NCBI GenBank assembly: GCA_937958295.1
Contig: CALFEY010000018.1
Coordinates: forward strand, 1 to 8,871
DNA: 8,871 nt
Direction: 5' to 3'
DNA from: an uncultured Pseudomonadota bacterium
GTDB lineage: Bacteria > Pseudomonadota > Gammaproteobacteria > Burkholderiales > Casimicrobiaceae
Notes under the pieces: model-generated
Database searches by the model: none
What the model saw: the letters and a program-made list of their open reading frames with translations, nothing else
Told to the model about the DNA's origin: nothing
Made by a program: the position numbers and the translations under genes
In this document: positions 1 to 5,434 of the stretch, one piece after another
Layout: each line of letters begins with the position of its first letter
Numbering within the stretch: position 1 is the first letter of the stretch

Positions 1-379
1 CATCAATGCGGGAATCTTCTGCTCCACGCCCGCAGTGGGCGTGGCGCGCAACGTCCCGCGCAAGCGGGCGCTGGAGCTACTGTTTACGGGCGATCTCATC
101 GATGCGCCCACCGCCGAAGCATGGGGACTCGTGAACAAGGCGGTCCCCGCGGCGGAGCTCGATGCCACCGTCGATGCGCTCGCCCGCAAGATCGCCTCCA
201 AGAGTCCGTCCGCGCTCGCGCTCGGCAAGCGGGCGTTCTACGCGCAGGTCGAGCAGGGGCTCGCGGGCGCATACGGGATCGCCGGTGAGACGATGACCTG
301 CAACATGATGGATCCCGATGCAGCGGAAGGCATCGATGCGTTCCTGGCCAAGCGCATCCCGTCCTGGCATTCGCGCTGA
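1..379 (+). CDS. Enoyl-CoA hydratase/isomerase family protein, ECHDC3-like (3' part only)
   Basis: This is the C-terminal 125 residues of a crotonase-fold protein. The reading frame is already open at base 2 and the gene begins upstream of the window. Crotonases act on acyl-CoA thioesters in the cytoplasm, typically adding water to a 2-enoyl-CoA. Visible marks are the start INAGIFCSTP, then PRKRALELLFTGDLIDAPTA and GLVNKAVP, which is the crotonase stretch after the active site. The end FLAKRIPSW matches the usual F..KR.P.W C-terminus. CSTP replaces the PGAGG of classical hydratases, as I recall for ECHDC3-type proteins. The oxyanion-hole region and catalytic acids lie mostly outside the window, so activity cannot be judged. 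Its substrate is unknown. It is followed by a gap with its own promoter-like site, so it probably is not obligatorily cotranscribed with the transporter genes. The family call is firm; the ECHDC3 subtype is from memory. Confidence 0.88.
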   Translation, partial: INAGIFCSTPAVGVARNVPRKRALELLFTGDLIDAPTAEAWGLVNKAVPAAELDATVDALARKIASKSPSALALGKRAFYAQVEQGLAGAYGIAGETMTCNMMDPDAAEGIDAFLAKRIPSWHSR

Positions 380-451
380 AAACCGCGCTCCACGACAGAA
401 ACATGCACATGGGCTCTGCAAATATCCACACCATCTCGTGCCCCCTGGTCG

Positions 452-481
452 TTGCGGAGCGTCGCGGGGCAAACGCATAAT
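452..481 (+). promoter_or_regulatory. Possible sigma70 promoter for the liv-type operon
   Basis: TTGCGG (452-457) and CATAAT (476-481) are separated by 18 bases. The -10 matches the consensus at five of six positions, but the -35 matches only in its TTG. Transcription would begin near 488 and give a short leader before livG. The site lies in the only substantial gap between the hydratase gene and livG, where a promoter is expected. The pattern is common enough by chance that this stays tentative. Confidence 0.35.
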
Positions 482-492
482 CGAGCGTTCCC

Positions 493-535
493 AAGGAGGA
501 GGGGGCGGCGCGGCGGTCGAGCGCCGCCGCGGCGC
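493..535 (+). promoter_or_regulatory. Distant Shine-Dalgarno plus GC-only hairpin in front of livG
   Basis: A near-perfect Shine-Dalgarno, AAGGAGG, lies at 493-499, but the livG ATG is at 536, far beyond normal spacing. No ATG, GTG or TTG occurs in the livG frame between them. The intervening bases form a hairpin: 509-516 (CGCGGCGG) pairs perfectly with 524-531 (CCGCCGCG) around a 7-base loop. If folded, the effective distance from Shine-Dalgarno to ATG falls to about 13 bases. The pairing is seen directly; a role in translation is inferred. Confidence 0.5.
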
Positions 536-1291
536 ATGGCCGACGAAACGATTCTCGAGACGCGAGGGCTCACCAAGGAATTCAAGGGTTTCGTTGCCGT
601 GCGCAACGTGAGCCTCGCAGTGCGTCGCGGGTCGATCCACGCGTTGATCGGCCCCAACGGTGCGGGCAAGACCACCTGCTTCAACCTCCTCACGCACTTC
701 CTCGTGCCCTCGCGCGGGCAGATCTTTTTCAACGGGCGCGAGATCACCGGATCGCGGCCGGCGGCCATTGCCCGCATGGGCCTCGTCCGCTCCTTCCAGA
801 TCTCGGCGGTGTTTCCCAACCTCACGGTGCTCGAGAACGTGCGCATCGCCTTGCAGCGCGCGCGCGGTAACTCGTTCGACTTCTGGCGCGCTGACACCAC
901 GCTGCGTTCGCTCGATGCGCGGGCCGGGGAATTGGTCGAGGCCGTGGGACTGTCGGAGTTCACGCGCCGCACCGCCGGCGAGCTGCCCTACGGCCGCAAG
1001 CGGGCGCTGGAGATCGCCACCACGCTCGCGCTCGAGCCGGAGATGATGCTGCTCGACGAGCCCACCGCCGGCATGACGCACGAGGACGTCGAGCGCATCA
1101 CGGCGCTGATCCGCCGCGTGGCCGCCAACCGCACGGTGCTGATGGTCGAGCACAACCTTTCCGTCGTCTCCACGCTGTCGGATCGCATCACCGTGCTCGC
1201 GCGCGGCGAGATCCTCGCGGAGGGCGACTACGCCACGGTGTCGCGCCACCCCGACGTCGTGCAAGCCTATCTCGGAGCCGGTCATGCCTAG
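536..1291 (+). CDS. livG: Liv-type (HAAT) ABC importer, ATP-binding protein LivG
   Basis: This 251-residue cytoplasmic ATPase powers the importer with LivF, LivH and LivM. In order it has the Walker A GPNGAGKTT (39-47), the Q-loop Gln in SFQ (88), and a signature region LPYGRKR (150-156). Walker B MLLDEP follows, with D174 and E175, then the H-loop His in VEHN (206). The protein ends in the typical DVVQAYLG. LivG proteins normally carry YG in place of SGG in the signature, and this one does too. Length is normal for LivG (about 250). ATG 536 is chosen because the family homology begins right after it. A TTG at 452 in the same frame would add 28 Arg/Gly-rich residues unlike the family. Its stop overlaps the livF start by 8 bases, so the two are translationally coupled. 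The transported solute cannot be told from this subunit. Confidence 0.93.
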   Translation: MADETILETRGLTKEFKGFVAVRNVSLAVRRGSIHALIGPNGAGKTTCFNLLTHFLVPSRGQIFFNGREITGSRPAAIARMGLVRSFQISAVFPNLTVLENVRIALQRARGNSFDFWRADTTLRSLDARAGELVEAVGLSEFTRRTAGELPYGRKRALEIATTLALEPEMMLLDEPTAGMTHEDVERITALIRRVAANRTVLMVEHNLSVVSTLSDRITVLARGEILAEGDYATVSRHPDVVQAYLGAGHA

Positions 1292-2033
1292 TGCCGTCGC
1301 ATCGTCAACGTCCGGGCGCACCGCCGACGCCGGCGCGGCCTACCTCCGCGTGCGCGGGCTCAATGCGTGGTATGGCGAGTCGCACATCCTGCATGGTGTC
1401 GACTTCGATGTCCGTCGCGGTGAAGTGGTCACCCTGCTCGGGCGCAACGGCGCCGGCAAGACCACCACGCTGCGCGCGATCATGGGCATGGTGCCGCGGC
1501 GCGAGGGCTCGATCGTCTTCGACGGCACGGAGACGATCCGCCTCGCGAGCAATCGCATCGCCCGCCAGGGCATCGGCTACTGTCCCGAGGAGCGCGGCAT
1601 CTTCGCGAGCCTCAACGTCTACGAGAACCTCCTGCTGCCGCCCGTGGTGCAGGAGGGCGGGCTGACCGTCGAGCAGATCTACGATTTGTTTCCCAACCTG
1701 CGCGAGCGCCGCGCGAGCCAGGGGACCAAGCTGTCCGGCGGCGAGCAGCAGATGCTTGCGATCGGACGCATCCTGCGCACGGGGGCACGCCTGCTTCTCC
1801 TCGACGAGCCCACCGAAGGCCTGGCACCGGTGATCGTGCAGCAGATTGGCCGCACCATCGCGCGCCTCAAGACGGAAGGATTCACCATCCTCCTCGTCGA
1901 GCAGAACTTCCGGTTCGCCGCCACGGTGGCCGACCGGCACTACGTGATCGAGCACGGGCGCGTCGCGGACATGATCCCCAATGCCGAGCTCGACGCGAAC
2001 ATGGACAAGCTGCACGAATACCTAGGCGTGTAG
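1284..2033 (+). CDS. livF: Liv-type (HAAT) ABC importer, ATP-binding protein LivF
   Basis: This is the second cytoplasmic ATPase of the importer, 249 residues, expected to pair with LivG. It has the Walker A GRNGAGKTT (53-61), a Q-loop region reading CPEER (100-104), and an intact signature LSGGEQQ (150-156). Walker B is LLLLDEP with D174 and E175, followed by VEQN (205-208), where Gln replaces the H-loop His. PE at the Q-loop and Gln at the H-loop are normal in LivF, as in the E. coli protein, so they are not damage. The first 20 residues are an Ala/Ser/Thr-rich tail before the fold begins at YLRVRGLNAWYG. The ATG lies inside the end of livG (ATGCCTAG) with CGGAG about 6 bases upstream, so the start is well supported. 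Family assignment is firm; substrate is unknown. Confidence 0.94.
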   Translation: MPSAVASSTSGRTADAGAAYLRVRGLNAWYGESHILHGVDFDVRRGEVVTLLGRNGAGKTTTLRAIMGMVPRREGSIVFDGTETIRLASNRIARQGIGYCPEERGIFASLNVYENLLLPPVVQEGGLTVEQIYDLFPNLRERRASQGTKLSGGEQQMLAIGRILRTGARLLLLDEPTEGLAPVIVQQIGRTIARLKTEGFTILLVEQNFRFAATVADRHYVIEHGRVADMIPNAELDANMDKLHEYLGV

Positions 2034-2034
2034 C

Positions 2035-2049
2035 GGTACCGGCAGTACC
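2035..2049 (+). other. Small hairpin between livF and the binding-protein gene
   Basis: GGTAC (2035-2039) and GTACC (2045-2049) are exact inverted arms around a 5-base loop, starting two bases after the livF stop. The strong Shine-Dalgarno AAGGAGG (2055-2061) of the next gene begins six bases later. The structure is short and may be chance. It could mark an RNA-processing or stability boundary upstream of a gene that is usually expressed more highly than its neighbours. Confidence 0.3.
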
Positions 2050-2069
2050 ACATCAAGGAGGGTTGTCTC

Positions 2070-3284
2070 ATGAACGCATTCAAACGCACGCTCGTTGGCG
2101 CCGCCGTGGCCGCGGCGCTCGCCATCCCCGCCGCGCACGCGCAGGTCTCGGACAACGTCATCAAGATCGGCGTGCTCTCCGACATGTCGAGCCTGTACAC
2201 CGACCTCGCCGGCGCGGGCTCGGTGCTCGCGGCCAAGATGGCGGTGGAGGACTCCGGCATCGAGAAGCGCGGCTTCAAGGTGGAGCTCGTGTCCGCCGAC
2301 CACCAGAACAAGCCCGACGTCGGCTCGGCCATCGCGCGGCAGTGGTACGACCAGGACAAGGTCGACGTGATCGTCGATGTGCCCAACTCCGGCGTGGCGC
2401 TGGCGGTGAACGGCATCACCAAGGAGAAGGGCAAGGTCTTCCTCGTGTCCGGCGCGGCCAGCGCCGACCTCACGGGCAAGGCGTGCTCCCCGAACACGGT
2501 CCACTGGACCTACGACACCTGGATGCTCGCCAACGGCACCGGCAACGCCATCGTGAAGACGGGCGGCGACAGCTGGTTCTTCATCACCGCCGACTACGCC
2601 TTCGGCCACGCGCTGGAGCGCGATACTTCCGCGGTGGTCACCAAGAACGGCGGCAAGGTGTTGGGCTCGGTGAAGGTGCCGCTCAACACGCAGGACTTCA
2701 GCTCGTTCCTGCTGCAGGCCCAGGCCTCGAAGGCCAAGATCGTGGGCCTCGCCAATGCCGGCGGCGACACCACCAATTCGATCAAGCAGGCGGCCGAGTT
2801 CGGCATCGTCAAGGGCGGCCAGAACCTCGCCGGCCTGCTCGTGTTCCTCACCGACGTGCACTCGCTCGGCCTGCCCACGGCGCAAGGCCTCATCTTCACC
2901 GAGACGTTCTACTGGGACCTCAACGACCAGTCGCGCGCCTTCGCCAAGCGCTTCGCCCCGGCCAACAAGGGCATCCATCCCACCATGGTCCACGCGGGCG
3001 TGTACTCATCGGTGCTGCACTACCTCAAGGCGGTGGAGGCGGCCAAGACCGACGACGGCACCAAGGTGGTGGCCAAGATGAAGGAGCTGCCCACGGACGA
3101 TCCGCTCTTCGGCAAGGGCGCCGTCCGCGCCGACGGCCGCAAGATCCACCCGGCCTATCTCGTGGAAGTGAAGAAGCCTGCGGAATCGAAGGCGCCGTGG
3201 GACTACTACAAGGTCCGGGCGACCATTCCGGCGGACCAGGCCTTCCGTCCGTTGAAGGACGGCGACTGCCCGCTGGTCAAATAG
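2070..3284 (+). CDS. Periplasmic substrate-binding protein of the Liv/HAAT type (Peripla_BP_6)
   Basis: This 404-residue protein captures the solute in the periplasm and hands it to LivH/LivM. Residues 1-24 are a signal peptide: N-terminal Lys/Arg, an Ala-rich core and AHA before Q25, a standard signal-peptidase I site. The mature protein starts IKIGVLSDMSSLYTDLAG, the type I periplasmic-binding fold. It continues with ADHQNKPDVGSAIARQW, DVPNSGVALAV and SADLTGKACSPNTVHWTYDT, then TADYAFGH and SFLLQAQASKAKIVGLANAG. This resembles an unassigned group of LivK-like proteins common in proteobacteria rather than true leucine-binding LivJ/LivK. The ligand is therefore unknown. Only two cysteines occur, C139 and C400, both in the exported part, and they could form a disulfide. 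Start: ATG 2070 has AAGGAGG with 8-base spacing, the best ribosome site in the window. That fits high expression of a binding protein. Confidence 0.93.
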   Translation: MNAFKRTLVGAAVAAALAIPAAHAQVSDNVIKIGVLSDMSSLYTDLAGAGSVLAAKMAVEDSGIEKRGFKVELVSADHQNKPDVGSAIARQWYDQDKVDVIVDVPNSGVALAVNGITKEKGKVFLVSGAASADLTGKACSPNTVHWTYDTWMLANGTGNAIVKTGGDSWFFITADYAFGHALERDTSAVVTKNGGKVLGSVKVPLNTQDFSSFLLQAQASKAKIVGLANAGGDTTNSIKQAAEFGIVKGGQNLAGLLVFLTDVHSLGLPTAQGLIFTETFYWDLNDQSRAFAKRFAPANKGIHPTMVHAGVYSSVLHYLKAVEAAKTDDGTKVVAKMKELPTDDPLFGKGAVRADGRKIHPAYLVEVKKPAESKAPWDYYKVRATIPADQAFRPLKDGDCPLVK

Positions 3285-3308
3285 CCAACGTCCCTGGCAT
3301 TTCCGTCG

Positions 3309-3362
3309 CCCCACCGCCGGGCGTCTTCCCGCCACCGGCGGCGGCGACGGCGCGCGGTGGGG
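3309..3362 (+). other. Stem-loop after the binding-protein gene (first of a pair)
   Basis: CCCCACCGC (3309-3317) pairs exactly with GCGGTGGGG (3354-3362). The 36 enclosed bases are GC-rich and can fold further, for example GGCG 3320-3323 with CGCC 3330-3333. It begins 25 bases after the binding-protein stop and has no T-tract after it, so it is not a classical intrinsic terminator. Hairpins here commonly protect the upstream mRNA or reduce readthrough into the permease genes. That role is inferred. Confidence 0.5.
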
Positions 3363-3364
3363 GG

Positions 3365-3383
3365 AGCGGCAGGCCTTGCCGCT
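3365..3383 (+). other. Second stem-loop between the binding-protein gene and livH
   Basis: AGCGGCA (3365-3371) and TGCCGCT (3377-3383) form a perfect 7-base-pair stem with a 5-base loop, only two bases after the preceding stem-loop. No run of T follows. The livH start at 3414 is 31 bases downstream. Together the pair makes a compact structured block in the widest gap inside this operon. Confidence 0.5.
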
Positions 3384-3413
3384 GTCATCCCTACCGGACC
3401 ACCCGCCAACACC

Positions 3414-4301
3414 GTGACTGAAATCTTCGGCATCCCGACCCAGGCGCTGTTCGGGCAGCTCCTGATCGGCCTCATCAACGGCGCGTTCTACGCGATGCTG
3501 AGCCTCGGGCTCGCGGTGATCTTCGGCCTTCTCAACATCATCAACTTCACCCACGGCGCCCAGTACATGATGGGTGCCTTCCTCGCATGGTTCCTGCTGG
3601 AGCGCGCGGGCATCGGCTACTGGTGGGCGCTGCTCATCGCACCCGTGGTCGTGGGCGTCACCGGCATCGTGATCGAGCGCACGATGCTCGCACGCCTGTA
3701 CAAGCTCGACCATCTGTACGGCCTGCTGCTGACGTTCGGCCTTGCCCTCATCATCCAGGGCGTCTTCACCAACGCCTACGGCAGCTCCGGCCAGCCCTAT
3801 CGGTTGCCGCAGGAATTCACCGGCGCCTACAACCTGGGCTTCATGTTCCTGCCCAAGTACCGCGCGTGGGTTATCGTGTTGTCGCTCATCGTGTGCCTGT
3901 CCACCTGGTTCGTGATCGAGCGTACCAAGCTCGGCGCCTACCTGCGCGCCGCGACCGAGAATCCGGCCCTCGTGCAGGCGTTCGGGATCAACGTGCCGCG
4001 CATGATCACGCTCACCTACGGCTTCGGCGTGGGCCTCGCCGGCCTCGCCGGCGTGATGGCCGCGCCGATCTACCAGGTGAGCCCGCAGATGGGCGCCAAC
4101 CTCATCATCGTCGTGTTCGCCGTGGTGGTGATCGGCGGCATGGGCTCGATCCTGGGCGCCATCCTCACGGGCTTCGGCCTCGGCGTGGTGGAAGGTCTCA
4201 CCAAGGTCTTCTACCCCGAAGCCTCCAATACCGTCATCTTCGTGATCATGGTGATCGTCCTGCTGGTCAAGCCCGCCGGCCTCTTCGGCAGGGAGCGCTA
4301 G
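3414..4301 (+). CDS. livH: Liv-type (HAAT) ABC importer permease LivH
   Basis: This is a 295-residue inner-membrane permease of the BPD_transp_2 family that forms the channel with LivM. It begins with a hydrophobic segment at about 14-36, including the hallmark LGLAVIFGLLNIINFTHG (31-48). Further membrane segments lie near 70-88, 102-120, 150-168, 195-218, 227-260 and 270-288. The cytoplasmic coupling loop that meets the ATPases is ATENPALVQAFGI (180-191). It is followed by GVGLAGLAGVMAAPI and VVIGGMGSILGAILTG. GTG 3414 gives a family-typical length and N-terminus. An in-frame GTG at 3357 would add 19 residues, and its codon lies within the stem of the upstream hairpin. Neither start has a recognisable Shine-Dalgarno, so the exact start is less certain than the gene. 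The stop is two bases before the livM ATG. Confidence 0.92.
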   Translation: MTEIFGIPTQALFGQLLIGLINGAFYAMLSLGLAVIFGLLNIINFTHGAQYMMGAFLAWFLLERAGIGYWWALLIAPVVVGVTGIVIERTMLARLYKLDHLYGLLLTFGLALIIQGVFTNAYGSSGQPYRLPQEFTGAYNLGFMFLPKYRAWVIVLSLIVCLSTWFVIERTKLGAYLRAATENPALVQAFGINVPRMITLTYGFGVGLAGLAGVMAAPIYQVSPQMGANLIIVVFAVVVIGGMGSILGAILTGFGLGVVEGLTKVFYPEASNTVIFVIMVIVLLVKPAGLFGRER

Positions 4302-4303
4302 CC

Positions 4304-5293
4304 ATGGCGACGCCCGCTTCCCCCGCTACCGTGCCGTCGCGCCGGACCTTCGTGGTGGCCACCCTCGCGCTGGCCGCGCTGCTCGGGGTCGCGCCCTTGC
4401 TCGGCATCTACCCCATCTTCGTGATGAAGGCGCTGTGCTTCGCGCTCTTCGCCTGCGCCTTCAACCTGTTGATCGGCTTCGGCGGGCTGCTCTCCTTCGG
4501 CCACGCGATGTTCCTGGGCACGGCGGGCTACGTCACGGCCTATGCCGCCAAGGAGTGGGGCTGGCCGCCGGAGGCGGCGATCCTCATCGGTACCGCCGCG
4601 TCCACCGCGCTTGGCGTGGTCACCGGGGCACTCGCCATCCGCCGCCAGGGGATCTACTTCGCGATGATCACGCTGGCGCTCGCGCAGATGCTCTTCTTCT
4701 TCTATCTGCAGGCGCCCTTCACGCACGGCGAGGACGGCATCCAGCAGGTGCCGCGCGGCAAGCTCTTCGGATTCATCGACCTGTCCAATACCCTGGTGAT
4801 GTACTACACCGTGGCGGTGATCTTCCTCGCGGCGTTCGTGCTCATCTATCGCATCGTGCACTCGCCCTTCGGCCAGGTGCTGAAGGCCATCCGCGAGAAC
4901 GAACCGCGTGCCATTTCGCTGGGCTACGACGCCGATCGCTACAAGCTCCTGGCCTTCGTGCTGTCGGCGGGCCTGTCGGGCCTCGCAGGCTCGGTCAAGG
5001 CGATCGTGTTCCAGCTCGCCTCGCTCACCGACGTCCATTGGACGATGTCCGGCGAGGTGGTGCTGATGGTGCTCCTGGGGGGCATGGGCACGATCTTCGG
5101 GCCGGTGGTCGGGGCGTTCGTGATCGTGGCCATCGAAAGCTACCTCACGGCGGGCATCGTGATCGGCGCCTGGCGCTTCGGGCCCGAGTGGGCGATCGTG
5201 ATCACCGGCCTCATCTTCGTGGTGTGCGTGCTGGCCTTCCGCCGGGGCATCGTGGGCGAGCTCGGCGCCTGGTGGGTGCGGCGCAAGGGATAG
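4304..5293 (+). CDS. livM: Liv-type (HAAT) ABC importer permease LivM
   Basis: This is a 329-residue inner-membrane permease, partner of LivH. After a short polar N-terminus the first hydrophobic stretch is at 15-60. It includes FALFACAFNLLIGFGGLLSF (46-65), with the GFGGLLSFGHAMFLG signature of LivM. Other landmarks are the conserved IRRQGIYFAMITLALAQM (112-129) and the ATPase-coupling loop SPFGQVLKAIRENEPRA (187-203). Then come GLSGLAG (223-229) and LLGGMGTIFGPVVGAF (257-272). The basic C-terminus ends VRRKG. The length is normal for shorter LivM proteins without the extra N-terminal helices of the E. coli form. ATG 4304 has GGGAG at 4291-4295 with about 8-base spacing and lies two bases after the livH stop, so the start is secure. 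It is the last liv-type gene; the structured gap that follows separates it from a different transporter. Confidence 0.94.
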   Translation: MATPASPATVPSRRTFVVATLALAALLGVAPLLGIYPIFVMKALCFALFACAFNLLIGFGGLLSFGHAMFLGTAGYVTAYAAKEWGWPPEAAILIGTAASTALGVVTGALAIRRQGIYFAMITLALAQMLFFFYLQAPFTHGEDGIQQVPRGKLFGFIDLSNTLVMYYTVAVIFLAAFVLIYRIVHSPFGQVLKAIRENEPRAISLGYDADRYKLLAFVLSAGLSGLAGSVKAIVFQLASLTDVHWTMSGEVVLMVLLGGMGTIFGPVVGAFVIVAIESYLTAGIVIGAWRFGPEWAIVITGLIFVVCVLAFRRGIVGELGAWWVRRKG

Positions 5294-5327
5294 GGCGGCC
5301 GGCAAAGCCAGCCGTCGGCCTTGCGCC
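5280..5327 (+). terminator. Hairpin spanning the livM stop; possible 3' end of the liv-type transcript
   Basis: GGCGCAAGG (5280-5288) pairs perfectly over 9 bases with CCTTGCGCC (5319-5327). The livM stop codon (5291-5293) lies in the loop, which can form an inner stem (5299-5303 with 5314-5318). No T-tract follows, so intrinsic termination would be weak. It may instead be a processing or Rho-linked 3' end. The pairing is observed; the function is inferred. Confidence 0.3.
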
Positions 5328-5343
5328 CCGGTCCCGGGCGGCT

Positions 5344-5373
5344 TTGACGCCGCAAGGGAGGATGCGCTAGATT
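5344..5373 (+). promoter_or_regulatory. Likely sigma70 promoter of the dpp-type operon
   Basis: TTGACG (5344-5349) matches the -35 consensus at five of six bases. TAGATT (5368-5373), preceded by GC, matches the -10 at four of six. The spacer is 18 bases. Transcription would start near 5380, at the base of a strong hairpin. It sits in the gap between two functionally different transporter operons, where a promoter is expected. An AAGGGAGG motif (5354-5361) lies inside the spacer, and would be a ribosome site only on readthrough RNA from livM. Confidence 0.5.
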
Positions 5374-5377
5374 GCCC

Positions 5378-5407
5378 CGGCGCACGCGGCCGTTCGGCCG
5401 GTGCCCG
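5378..5407 (+). other. Strong hairpin at the predicted 5' end of the dpp-type mRNA
   Basis: Bases 5378-5391 pair with 5396-5407 around a GTTC loop. There are 12 base pairs in total, with single unpaired bases at 5381 and 5386. The core is CGGCC (5387-5391) with GGCCG (5396-5400). Placed at the predicted transcript start, it could stabilise the mRNA 5' end. It is not a terminator: no T-run follows. Confidence 0.45.
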
Positions 5408-5434
5408 ACCCGGCCTCGAGGCGTCCCTTCCCGC

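Noticed and set aside
380..451. Hairpin terminator after the hydratase gene
   Set aside because: The only complementary arms I found (GCTCC...GGAGC) are about 60 bases apart with no T-tract.
452..535. TTG 452 as the livG start
   Set aside because: Adds 28 Arg/Gly-rich residues absent from the family, and it coincides with the -35 element of the possible promoter.
77..1321. 414-codon minus-strand frame over the hydratase and livG
   Set aside because: Same composition artefact; both sense-strand genes have recognisable domains.
1613..1937. LivF as a damaged ATPase because it lacks the H-loop His
   Set aside because: VEQN and a PE-type Q-loop are normal in LivF, including the E. coli protein.
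536..2033. Urea transporter (UrtD/UrtE) identity for the two ATPases
   Set aside because: A few local similarities (GMT after Walker B, DEPTEG) exist, but the accompanying binding protein does not look like UrtA and no urease genes are visible.
3309..3383. Rho-independent terminator after the binding-protein gene
   Set aside because: Neither stem is followed by a T-tract and the permease genes that must be co-expressed lie directly downstream.
2063..3421. 452-codon plus-strand frame overlapping the binding-protein gene
   Set aside because: Arg/Gly/Pro-rich shadow, whereas the other frame has a signal peptide, binding-protein motifs and a strong ribosome site.
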